Assembly (NCBI GenBank): GCA_003539375.1 | Contig: DPPH01000058.1 | Coordinates: 1-12,902, forward strand | Direction: 5' to 3' | Length of the DNA: 12,902 bases | DNA from: Clostridiales bacterium | GTDB taxonomy: Bacteria; Bacillota; Clostridia; Tissierellales; Dethiosulfatibacteraceae | The notes under the pieces: generated by a model | The model's input: only the letters and a program-made list of their open reading frames with translations | Databases searched by the model: none | What the model was told of the DNA's origin: nothing | Translations under genes and position numbers: made by a program | In this document: one piece after another, positions 5,941 to 12,902 of the stretch | How positions within the stretch are numbered: the first letter of the stretch is position 1 | Layout of the letters: the number at the start of each line of letters is the position of its first letter

Positions 5941-7278
5941 GATAAGAAATTTTATATAGAAACTTTTGGCTGCCAAATGAATGAGTATGATTCAGAAAAA
6001 ATCTCAGGTATGCTGGAAAATCTAAATTATAAGAAAGCTGATGAAATTGATTCAGCAGATTTAATCATTTATAATACTTGTTTAATAAGAGAAAATGCAG
6101 AAAACAGACTATACGGAAAGTTAGGAGCACTAAAAAAACTTAAAAGAGAAAAAGATGACCTTATACTTGCTGTTGGAGGTTGTATTCCTCAAAATGACGA
6201 AATAAGAAACTATATACTGGAAAAGTATCCTTTTATAGATATTATTTTCGGAACAAATACTTTCTACAAACTCCCGGAAATGATTAATCAACATTTAAAC
6301 AATACAAATGACGTTTTAGTAGAATTGGAAAAAAACAGCACAAACTTAAATGAAAACCTACCTACTATAAGAAAGTACCACCATAAAGGCTTTGTAAACA
6401 TTATGTATGGATGTAATAATTTTTGCTCCTACTGTGTTGTTCCTTATACAAGAGGTAGGGAAAGAAGTAGAGAAAAAGAAGATATTATAAAAGAAATTCA
6501 AGATTTAGCCAAGGAAGGATTGAAAGAAGTAACATTATTAGGTCAAAATGTAAATTCTTATGGTAATGATTTTGGTGAAGATTACAGTTTTTACAAACTT
6601 CTTGAAGAAGTTGAAAAAATAGAGGGTATAGAAAGAATTAGATACGTCTCTTCACATCCTAAAGATGTAGGAGATGATTTTATTGATTTCTTAAGTCGAA
6701 GTTCCAAAGTTTGCAACCACATACATCTTCCGGTACAGGCAGGAAGCAGTAAAATATTAAAAGATATGAATAGAAAGTACAGCAAAGAAGATTATTTGAA
6801 TATAATTAAAAAATTGAAAGCCGCTGTTCCTAGTATCTCTATATCTACAGATTTTATAGTAGGGTTTCCTGGAGAAACTGAAGAAGATTTTGAAGAAACT
6901 CTTGATTTATGCAGAGAGGTTGGTTTTGATGCAGCTTTTACATTTATATATTCTATCAGACCAAATACCCCTGCTGGGAAAAGAGAGGATCAAATAGACG
7001 AAAAAATAAAACACGAAAGATTTAATAAACTTCTTGAAACTTTATATCCTGTATTTTACGAAAAAAACTTAGCTTACAAAGGTAAAGTTGTTAAAGTTTT
7101 AGTAGATGAAGTTTCAAAAAATAAAAATGAATATTTAACTGGAAGAAGTAGTAGTAATAGAATAGTTCATTTCAAAGGGACTGAACATTTAATCGGGGAA
7201 ATTGTAAATGTGAAAATTACTAAGGTTAAAACCTGGTTTATGGAAGGAGTTCTCACTAAGGAGGATGCATATGAGTAA
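5938..7278 (+). CDS. miaB: tRNA-2-methylthio-N6-dimethylallyladenosine synthase
   Basis: MiaB is a radical-SAM methylthiotransferase that converts i6A37 of tRNA to ms2i6A37 using two 4Fe-4S clusters. In this 446-residue protein the N-terminal cluster cysteines are C12 (ETFGCQMNEYDSE), C48 (YNTCLIREN) and C82 (GGC). The radical-SAM CxxxCxxC motif is C159, C163 and C166 (YGCNNFCSYC), followed by VPYTRGRERSR. A C-terminal TRAM RNA-binding domain occupies about 376-440. The NTC-IRENAENRLYG segment and overall length separate MiaB from the related RimO and MtaB. The start at 5938 was chosen from ribosome-binding-site spacing. It follows the rpsA terminator with no room for its own promoter and overlaps mutS by 8 bases. 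Its substrate is the product of MiaA, encoded three genes downstream. Confidence 0.95.
   Translation: MDKKFYIETFGCQMNEYDSEKISGMLENLNYKKADEIDSADLIIYNTCLIRENAENRLYGKLGALKKLKREKDDLILAVGGCIPQNDEIRNYILEKYPFIDIIFGTNTFYKLPEMINQHLNNTNDVLVELEKNSTNLNENLPTIRKYHHKGFVNIMYGCNNFCSYCVVPYTRGRERSREKEDIIKEIQDLAKEGLKEVTLLGQNVNSYGNDFGEDYSFYKLLEEVEKIEGIERIRYVSSHPKDVGDDFIDFLSRSSKVCNHIHLPVQAGSSKILKDMNRKYSKEDYLNIIKKLKAAVPSISISTDFIVGFPGETEEDFEETLDLCREVGFDAAFTFIYSIRPNTPAGKREDQIDEKIKHERFNKLLETLYPVFYEKNLAYKGKVVKVLVDEVSKNKNEYLTGRSSSNRIVHFKGTEHLIGEIVNVKITKVKTWFMEGVLTKEDAYE
7258..7273 (+). promoter_or_regulatory. Ribosome binding site deciding the mutS start
   Basis: AAGGAGG at 7258-7264 directly abuts an ATG at 7265 but lies 6 bases before the in-frame ATG at 7271. 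The second ATG is therefore the likely start, giving a protein beginning MSKLTPMM. Confidence 0.8.
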
Positions 7279-9907
7279 ACTAACACCTATGATGCAGCAG
7301 TATATGGAAATAAAAAAGCAATATAGAGACTGTATTGTTTTTTTTAGACTTGGAGACTTTTATGAAATGTTTTTCGATGATGCATTAACTGCCTCAAAGG
7401 TTTTAGATATAACCCTTACTGCTAGAGATTGTGGGCAAGATGAAAAAGCTCCAATGTGTGGAGTTCCTCATCATTCCTCAAAAGAATACATAGCTAAGTT
7501 AGTTGAAAATGGTTATAAGGTAGCTATATGTGAACAGGTAGAAGAACCTGGAAAAAACAAAATAGTAAAAAGAGAAGTTGTTAGAACTATAACCCCAGGA
7601 ACTATGTCTGAACCTGAAATGCTTGATTCAAAAACAAACAATTTTTTATGCAGCATTCACTACACCAATAAATATTTCGGAATATCTTATGTTGATATAA
7701 CTACAGGAAGTCTTTATTTGACCTCTTACGATACTCCTAAGGATAAAAAGGAATTAAATATTAAAATTTTGGCTGAGATAGATAAAATTAATCCTTCTGA
7801 AATAATTTCAAATGTAGATTTTGATTTGATTTTTGATAATAAGGAAAATCCTTTAAATACGACATACAGGGAAAGATACAGCAAACTGGAAACAGTAAGT
7901 CATAAAGATTACTACTCAAAGCTTATAAAAGATCAATTTAACGTAATATCTCTTGAAGCTTTAGGTATTTTTGATGAAGGAAGTAAAATAAAGTCTTTAG
8001 GACAGTTATTAGATTATCTTTACGATACTCAAAAAAATACTTTAAAAAATATAAATGAACTTGAGTATTATACTATAGATGACTATATGATTATAGATAC
8101 AAATACCAGAAGAAATCTCGAACTGATAGAGCCCCTAAGAAATGAGAACAAGAGCAACACCCTTTACGGAGTTCTAGACAATACCGACACTGCAATGGGT
8201 GCTAGACTACTTAAAAAATGGATTAGAGAGCCTTTACGAAATAAAGCATCTATAGATAAAAGACTAGATGTAGTCCAACAGTTGTACGATGATATAATAC
8301 TATCTAAAAATTTATCTAAAAATTTAAAAAATGTTTACGATATAGAAAGATTAACGGGAAAAATTGCTATTGGAACTTGCAATGCAAGAGATTTAATAGC
8401 TTTAAAAAATTCTATTAAGGTTGTTCCTGAAATAAAAGAATATATATCTAGTATTGATTCCGAAATCACGAATGATATATCTAAAAATATCGATACATTA
8501 AAAGATATATATCTACTTTTAGAAAACTCTATAATTGAAAATCCAAATAATACTTTGAAAGATGGAAATATTATTAAATCAGGATATAATAAGGATTTAG
8601 ACGAACTTAGAAATATTTCTACCAATGGTAAAGATTGGATTTTGAGTAAACAAAAGGAAGAGAGAGAAAAAACTGGAATCAAAAAGCTTAAGATAGGTTT
8701 TAATAAAGTTTTCGGCTATTATATAGAAGTTACTAAATCATATATTGATAAAGTTCCCGATAATTATACTAGAAAGCAAACTCTATCAAACAGCGAAAGA
8801 TATATAACTCCCGAATTAAAAGAAATGGAGTCAAAAATATTATCTGCTGAAGAAAAGATGAATAAACTTCAGTATGAAATTTTTGTAGAAATAAGAGAAG
8901 AATTAAAAAATAATATAAAAAGAATGCAAAAAACCGCTCAATATTTATCTATGGTTGATGTATTGAATGCTTTTTGTAAAATAAGTATGAAAAATAACTA
9001 CATAAGACCTAACATAAATACTGAAGGATATATTGATATTAAAGATGGACGTCACTGTGTAGTTGAAAACATGCTTAAAGATGAAAATTTTATACCTAAC
9101 GATACTTTTCTAGATAAAGATAAAAACCGATTTGCAATAATTACCGGTCCAAATATGGCTGGTAAGTCAACTTATATGCGCCAGGTAGCTTTAATCAGTA
9201 TAATGGCTCACATAGGTTGTTTTGTTCCTGCAGAAAAGGCTGATATTTCTATTCTAGATAAAATCTTTACTAGAGTAGGAGCCTCAGATAACCTTTCTCA
9301 TGGTCAAAGTACCTTTATGGTAGAAATGTCTGAAGTATCTTATATATTAAAAAATGCTACTGAAAATAGCTTGATAATATTAGATGAAATCGGTAGAGGT
9401 ACCTCTACTTATGATGGTCTTAGTATAGCCTGGTCTGTTACAGAATACATAGCTAAAGAATTGAAATCTAAATGTATGTTTGCAACTCACTACCATGAAT
9501 TATCCGAATTGGAAGACAAGATAGAAGGAGTAAACAATTATAAGATCCTTATAAAAGAATCTGGTGAAGATATAATATTTTTAAGGAAAGTTTCAAAAGG
9601 GAGTATAGATAAAAGCTACGGAATCGAAGTAGCAAGGCTTGCGGGTTTGCCTTACAGCGTTATTAATAATTCTTTTAGGATACTTAATAATCTAGAAAAA
9701 CAAGATTTGAATAAAAATAATATGGTATTGAAGGAAGACCTGACAATTAGTAAAAAAGAACAAATTAATTTCTGGAACTTTAAAAATAAACATAAAGAAT
9801 TTATCAATGAAAATATTTTAAATATAAATATAAATAAAATTACACCTATGGAAGCAATGAATTTATTAAATGAAATAATTGAAAAATCAGAAGAACTAGG
9901 TGAATGA
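7271..9907 (+). CDS. mutS: DNA mismatch repair protein MutS
   Basis: This 878-residue MutS1-type protein recognises mismatches and small loops and recruits MutL. The mismatch-reading F-x-E motif is F30-Y31-E32 within GDFYEMF. It is followed by the connector, the long lever/clamp region and the ATPase, with Walker A GPNMAGKST at 626-634, Walker B LDEIGRGTS around D705-E706, and FATHYHEL after it. The C-terminal helix-turn-helix region SYGIEVARLAGLP is present. QINFW at 831-835 sits where B. subtilis MutS carries its sliding-clamp-binding motif, and the tail ends with ITPMEAMNLLNE as in full-length family members. It overlaps miaB by 8 bases and is separated from mutL by one base, so MutS and MutL are almost certainly co-translated. 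MutS2-type proteins are excluded by the N-terminal mismatch domain. Confidence 0.97.
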   Translation: MSKLTPMMQQYMEIKKQYRDCIVFFRLGDFYEMFFDDALTASKVLDITLTARDCGQDEKAPMCGVPHHSSKEYIAKLVENGYKVAICEQVEEPGKNKIVKREVVRTITPGTMSEPEMLDSKTNNFLCSIHYTNKYFGISYVDITTGSLYLTSYDTPKDKKELNIKILAEIDKINPSEIISNVDFDLIFDNKENPLNTTYRERYSKLETVSHKDYYSKLIKDQFNVISLEALGIFDEGSKIKSLGQLLDYLYDTQKNTLKNINELEYYTIDDYMIIDTNTRRNLELIEPLRNENKSNTLYGVLDNTDTAMGARLLKKWIREPLRNKASIDKRLDVVQQLYDDIILSKNLSKNLKNVYDIERLTGKIAIGTCNARDLIALKNSIKVVPEIKEYISSIDSEITNDISKNIDTLKDIYLLLENSIIENPNNTLKDGNIIKSGYNKDLDELRNISTNGKDWILSKQKEEREKTGIKKLKIGFNKVFGYYIEVTKSYIDKVPDNYTRKQTLSNSERYITPELKEMESKILSAEEKMNKLQYEIFVEIREELKNNIKRMQKTAQYLSMVDVLNAFCKISMKNNYIRPNINTEGYIDIKDGRHCVVENMLKDENFIPNDTFLDKDKNRFAIITGPNMAGKSTYMRQVALISIMAHIGCFVPAEKADISILDKIFTRVGASDNLSHGQSTFMVEMSEVSYILKNATENSLIILDEIGRGTSTYDGLSIAWSVTEYIAKELKSKCMFATHYHELSELEDKIEGVNNYKILIKESGEDIIFLRKVSKGSIDKSYGIEVARLAGLPYSVINNSFRILNNLEKQDLNKNNMVLKEDLTISKKEQINFWNFKNKHKEFINENILNININKITPMEAMNLLNEIIEKSEELGE

Positions 9908-9911
9908 GATG
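9898..9911 (+). promoter_or_regulatory. Ribosome binding site deciding the mutL start
   Basis: AGGTGA at 9898-9903 is 5 bases before ATG 9909. The in-frame GTG at 9900 overlaps this Shine-Dalgarno sequence and is unlikely to be used. The ATG at 9904 that overlaps the mutS TGA is in the wrong frame. Confidence 0.7.
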
Positions 9912-11774
9912 ATTAATAAACTTGATGCTTTAACAGTAGATAAAATAGCAGCTGGAGAGGTTGTGGAAAGACCTCTTTCTGTCGTTAAGGAACTAATAGA
10001 AAACGCTATAGATGCTGGTGGTGAGGAAATAATAGTAGAGATAAGAAATGGCGGAAAAACCTATATACGGGTTACTGATAACGGTAAGGGTATAAATAAA
10101 AATGAAATAACAAAGGCACTAAAGAGACATTATACAAGTAAAATTAATAAAATAGATGACCTTGACTATTTAAACACTTTAGGATTTAGAGGGGAAGCTT
10201 TAGCCAGTATAAGTTCCGTATCTAAAGTAGAAATTACAACTAAAGAAAAAGAAGACCAGTCGGGGATTAATATTCTATATAAAAATAATGAAATAATCTC
10301 AAAAAAAGAAGTAGGTTGTATAACGGGAACAACTATTATAGTTAGAGATTTATTTTACAACCTCCCTGTAAGAAAGAAGTTTTTAGGTTCAGACATTTCA
10401 GAAGGAAATAAGATAACAAACCTAATAAATAAAATGGCTCTTTTGAATAAAAATATAACCTTTAAATTTATTAGAGATAGGAAAATAATTTTTAATACGC
10501 CTAAAAATACTTCTTTGATAAATAAAATAACATCATTATATGGAGAAGATTTTTCTAGTTCTCTTATGAAAATTGAAAATAACTCTAAGGAAGAATATGA
10601 AATCAAAGGATATATCAGCGATTTAAACTACTTTAGAGGGAATAGAAATCATCAAATGGTATTCGTCAACGACAGATACATAAAAAGCTCTAAAATAGCC
10701 GAAATAGTTGAAGAAAACTATAAGACAGTAATACCCTCGGGTAAATTTCCAGGGTTTATTCTATATATTTATACAGATCCTAAAAATATAGATGTAAACA
10801 TACATCCTCAAAAATACGAAATTAAATTTAAAGATTTCGACAGTTTGAAAAAATCTTTATCAAATTTACTTGAAAATAATTTAAACAAAAATTTATTTTC
10901 TAAAAGATATAATGTAAAAGATACAAAAGAAGAATTTCTTGACTCTAAATCAAATACTGATTTTAATATTAATTTTATTAACAATAAACCTAAACCTACG
11001 GGTGTAAGGGATGATGAATCTTTTTATCCTAAAAATACTAATGGAATAGAGAAAATTGATGTAAATTTAAATATTGAAGAACCTGATAATCAAGATGTTT
11101 CTAAGGAAACTTCCTTTTACAAGCAAGATAAAGTTGAAAATTTAGATTTTTTTGAGGATAGAAGGGAATACAAAACCAAAAAAAACAAGATTAATTTTAA
11201 TACCCTCCATTATATAGGATATATATTTGATACATACATATTGTTCCAAGATTATAAAAATAGAGTATTGTATATAATGGATCAACATGCAGCTCATGAA
11301 CGAATTAACTATGAGAATTATTTAGAAAAATATAGGAATAGAAAAATAACTAAGCAGGAAATTCTAATTCCAATTAAAATTAATCTTTCTGCTGATGAAT
11401 ATGAAACAACAGTAAAAAACAACAATATCTTTAAGGAATTTGGCATGGAAGTAGAGGGATTTGGAGTAAATACCATCATAGTTAGGACTATTCCCTCATT
11501 TTTACAGCATACAGATGCAAAAAAACTTTTTTACAGTATACTTGAAAATTTAGATAGATTCGACAGAGGAAACATAGAGATAGATAATCTAATAAAACAA
11601 GCATGTACAGATTCAGTAAAATCAGGAGATATCCTATCTAAGAAAGAAATCGATGCATTAATAGAAGATTTATTAAGATGTGATAAACCTTATACCTGTC
11701 CTCATGGAAGACCGATATTAGTTGAACTAGATGAAAAAGACCTTAAAAAACTTTTTAATAGAATTCAAAGTTAA
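9909..11774 (+). CDS. mutL: DNA mismatch repair endonuclease MutL
   Basis: MutL (621 residues) couples mismatch recognition by MutS to strand removal. The N-terminal GHKL ATPase has E28 and N32 (KELIENAIDAG), DNGKGI at 57-62, GFRGEAL at 92-98 and the HPQK lysine K302. A poorly conserved Asn/Lys/Asp-rich linker covers about 335-430. The C-terminal dimerisation domain carries the nicking-endonuclease motif DQHAAHERINYE at 458-469, ACTDSVK at 565-571 and the metal-site CPHGRP at 597-602. This marks the methylation-independent, MutH-less type of repair. QEILIP at 483-488 matches in position and character the sliding-clamp motif QEMIVP of B. subtilis MutL. It begins one base after mutS; miaA follows after 12 bases. 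Confidence 0.96.
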   Translation: MINKLDALTVDKIAAGEVVERPLSVVKELIENAIDAGGEEIIVEIRNGGKTYIRVTDNGKGINKNEITKALKRHYTSKINKIDDLDYLNTLGFRGEALASISSVSKVEITTKEKEDQSGINILYKNNEIISKKEVGCITGTTIIVRDLFYNLPVRKKFLGSDISEGNKITNLINKMALLNKNITFKFIRDRKIIFNTPKNTSLINKITSLYGEDFSSSLMKIENNSKEEYEIKGYISDLNYFRGNRNHQMVFVNDRYIKSSKIAEIVEENYKTVIPSGKFPGFILYIYTDPKNIDVNIHPQKYEIKFKDFDSLKKSLSNLLENNLNKNLFSKRYNVKDTKEEFLDSKSNTDFNINFINNKPKPTGVRDDESFYPKNTNGIEKIDVNLNIEEPDNQDVSKETSFYKQDKVENLDFFEDRREYKTKKNKINFNTLHYIGYIFDTYILFQDYKNRVLYIMDQHAAHERINYENYLEKYRNRKITKQEILIPIKINLSADEYETTVKNNNIFKEFGMEVEGFGVNTIIVRTIPSFLQHTDAKKLFYSILENLDRFDRGNIEIDNLIKQACTDSVKSGDILSKKEIDALIEDLLRCDKPYTCPHGRPILVELDEKDLKKLFNRIQS

Positions 11775-11786
11775 GGAATGATTTAG

Positions 11787-12746
11787 ATGTCAAAAGAAAA
11801 ATTAATAGTAATATTAGGACCTACATCTGTAGGCAAAACAAAAGTTTCAGTAGATATTGCCAAGAGATTAAAATCGGAAATAATCTCTACTGATTCTATG
11901 CAGATTTATAAAAAAATGAATATAGGCACTGCTAAAGTTACAGAAGAGGAAAAATCTGGTGTAGAGCATCACATGATAGATTTAATAGGTCCGGGAGAAG
12001 AATTTACTGTTTACGACTATCAAAAGCAATCCCTTAAAATCATAGACAAGCTTATAAAAGAAGATAAAATACCCATACTTGTTGGAGGAAGTGGACTATA
12101 TATAAATTCTATATTGTATGATTTAGATTTTAATAAAGTATCTTCCAATGAAGAGATTAGAAATAAATACTATGAAATAGAAAAAACAAAGGGTAAGGAG
12201 TATCTATATAAATTATTAGAAAAAATAGATCCGGAAGCAACAAAGAAAATACATCCCAATAATATAAAAAGAGTGGTGCGAGCTTTAGAAGTAACAGAAA
12301 TAACGGGAAAAAAATACTCGGAAAACAGCAATTTTAGAAAATATTCTGAAAAATATGATTTTATAATAATTGGTTTGGAAATGAATCGAAAATTGCTGTA
12401 TAATAGAATTAACACTAGAGTCGAAGAAATGATACAAGAGGGATTATTTGATGAAGTAAAAGGACTTTATCAAGAGGGTTACGATAACACTTATCAATCA
12501 ATGCAGGCTATTGGCTACAAAGAAGTCATAGATTATATAGAAAGGAAAACCTCCAAAGAAGAAGCTGTAAGATTGATAAAAAGAAACACCAGAAGATTTG
12601 CAAAGAGACAAATCACATGGTTCAAGTCGGATGATAGAATCAAATGGTTTGATATAAGTGATTATCGCAACACTTACAACAGTACATTAAACAAGATACT
12701 ATCTTATATTAAAGAAAGGGGAGTACAAATTGAAACAAACAATTAA
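11787..12746 (+). CDS. miaA: tRNA dimethylallyltransferase
   Basis: MiaA transfers the dimethylallyl group of DMAPP to N6 of A37 in tRNAs that read UNN codons, giving i6A37. The 319-residue protein has the P-loop GPTSVGKT at 11-18, the catalytic-region STDSMQIYKKMNIGTAK at 34-50 (D36 is the likely general base), HHMID at 61-65, VGGSGLYI at 99-106 and RVVRALEV at 162-169. The C-terminal QAIGYKE and RRFAKRQITWF segments are also present. All are standard for bacterial MiaA. The ATG at 11787 has AAGGAA at 11773-11778 overlapping the mutL stop. The 3' end overlaps the hfq start by 17 bases. Its donor DMAPP is made by IspH, encoded upstream in this window, and its product is the substrate of MiaB. 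Confidence 0.96.
   Translation: MSKEKLIVILGPTSVGKTKVSVDIAKRLKSEIISTDSMQIYKKMNIGTAKVTEEEKSGVEHHMIDLIGPGEEFTVYDYQKQSLKIIDKLIKEDKIPILVGGSGLYINSILYDLDFNKVSSNEEIRNKYYEIEKTKGKEYLYKLLEKIDPEATKKIHPNNIKRVVRALEVTEITGKKYSENSNFRKYSEKYDFIIIGLEMNRKLLYNRINTRVEEMIQEGLFDEVKGLYQEGYDNTYQSMQAIGYKEVIDYIERKTSKEEAVRLIKRNTRRFAKRQITWFKSDDRIKWFDISDYRNTYNSTLNKILSYIKERGVQIETNN
12715..12732 (+). promoter_or_regulatory. Ribosome binding site and TTG start of hfq inside miaA
   Basis: AAAGGGGAG at 12715-12723 is followed 6 bases later by TTG at 12730-12732. Both lie inside the last codons of miaA. No ATG is available in this frame at the conserved Hfq N-terminus, so the TTG is the start that yields the normal KQTINLQD beginning. 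Confidence 0.75.
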
Positions 12747-12902
12747 TTTACAGGATTCTTTTTTGAATCGTGCTAGAAAAGAAAAAATTTCACTAATCAT
12801 TTATCTAACAAACGGAGTAAAACTAACAGGACTGGTACAGGGTTTTGATAATTACGCAATAATATTTGAATCCTTAGGTAAACAGCAGTTGATTTACAAA
12901 CA
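12730..12902 (+). CDS. hfq: RNA-binding protein Hfq (partial, 3' end cut off)
   Basis: The last 173 bases encode the first 57 residues of Hfq, an Sm-like hexameric RNA chaperone that mediates small-RNA/mRNA pairing and RNA stability. The visible sequence begins MKQTINLQDSFLNRARK. It contains the Sm1 region (IYLTNGVKLTGLVQGFDNYAIIF) and runs into the start of Sm2 with GKQQLIYK at the window edge, where the YKH motif is expected. Q8 of the proximal uridine-binding face and the conserved D9 are present. Initiation is at TTG, and the gene overlaps miaA by 17 bases, so expression is probably coupled to miaA translation. The mutL-miaA-hfq order is widely conserved. In Gram-positive bacteria, the requirement for Hfq in small-RNA regulation varies. 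Confidence 0.93.
   Translation, partial: MKQTINLQDSFLNRARKEKISLIIYLTNGVKLTGLVQGFDNYAIIFESLGKQQLIYK

Noticed and set aside
8335..8682. Antisense open reading frame of 115 codons within mutS
   Set aside because: Opposite strand of the MutS core region; rich in Ser, Ile and Phe as expected from reverse-complemented Lys/Glu/Asn codons, with no recognisable domain.
9904..9906. ATGA overlap of mutS stop and mutL start
   Set aside because: This ATG is out of frame with mutL and hits a stop after two codons; ATG 9909 is the supported start.
10900..11200. Possible insertion or low-complexity element in mutL
   Set aside because: The Asn/Lys/Asp-rich stretch corresponds to the normally variable linker between the ATPase and endonuclease domains, and overall length is normal for the family.

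Overview
The window is about 70% A+T. It holds a dense, entirely plus-strand stretch of bacterial housekeeping genes with strong AGGAGG-type ribosome binding sites, TTG alternative starts and almost no intergenic space. The gene content points to an anaerobic low-GC Bacillota of the Clostridia/Tissierellia type: ferredoxin-dependent 2-oxoacid oxidoreductase, IspH next to ribosomal protein S1, a MutH-independent MutL, and a miaB-mutS-mutL-miaA-hfq run. Genus cannot be fixed from the sequence alone. I see no phage, transposon, CRISPR, rRNA or tRNA gene. This is a core-genome region and I do not see a novel multi-gene system in it.

Layout. (1) Positions 1-1938: the 3' end of a 2-oxoacid:ferredoxin oxidoreductase operon. 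It has a partial beta subunit, a complete gamma subunit and, 11 bases later, a MurR/RpiR-family regulator, closed by a hairpin terminator at 1904-1938. (2) Positions 1973-5915: a second transcription unit with a recognisable promoter just before aroH (chorismate mutase). It continues through cmk (CMP kinase), plsC (1-acylglycerol-3-phosphate acyltransferase), ispH (last step of the MEP isoprenoid pathway) and rpsA (ribosomal protein S1, five S1 repeats). The spacings from aroH to rpsA are +9, 0, -11 and -22 bases. A strong hairpin that swallows the rpsA stop codon ends this block. (3) Positions 5938-12902: miaB, mutS, mutL, miaA and the 5' part of hfq, with spacings of -8, +1, +12 and -17 bases. 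Only 22 bases separate the rpsA terminator from the miaB start, so this block probably depends on readthrough or on a promoter inside rpsA.

How the genes fit together. IspH makes IPP and DMAPP. DMAPP is the substrate that MiaA uses to make i6A37 on tRNAs reading UNN codons, and MiaB then methylthiolates it to ms2i6A37. MutS and MutL form a mismatch-repair pair; MutL carries the nicking-endonuclease motifs, and both proteins carry plausible sliding-clamp motifs. Cmk, S1, Hfq and the tRNA modifiers all bear on RNA precursor supply, translation and RNA turnover. KorBC, IspH and MiaB either are oxygen-sensitive Fe-S enzymes or depend on ferredoxin, which fits an anaerobe.

Several starts were moved from the longest reading frame to the codon best spaced from a Shine-Dalgarno sequence (cmk 2386, miaB 5938, mutS 7271, mutL 9909). 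The most useful second looks are the rpsA/miaB terminator without a following promoter, the five-repeat S1 overlapping an unfused ispH, the atypical SIS motif in the regulator next to the oxidoreductase, and the TTG-initiated hfq nested in the end of miaA.
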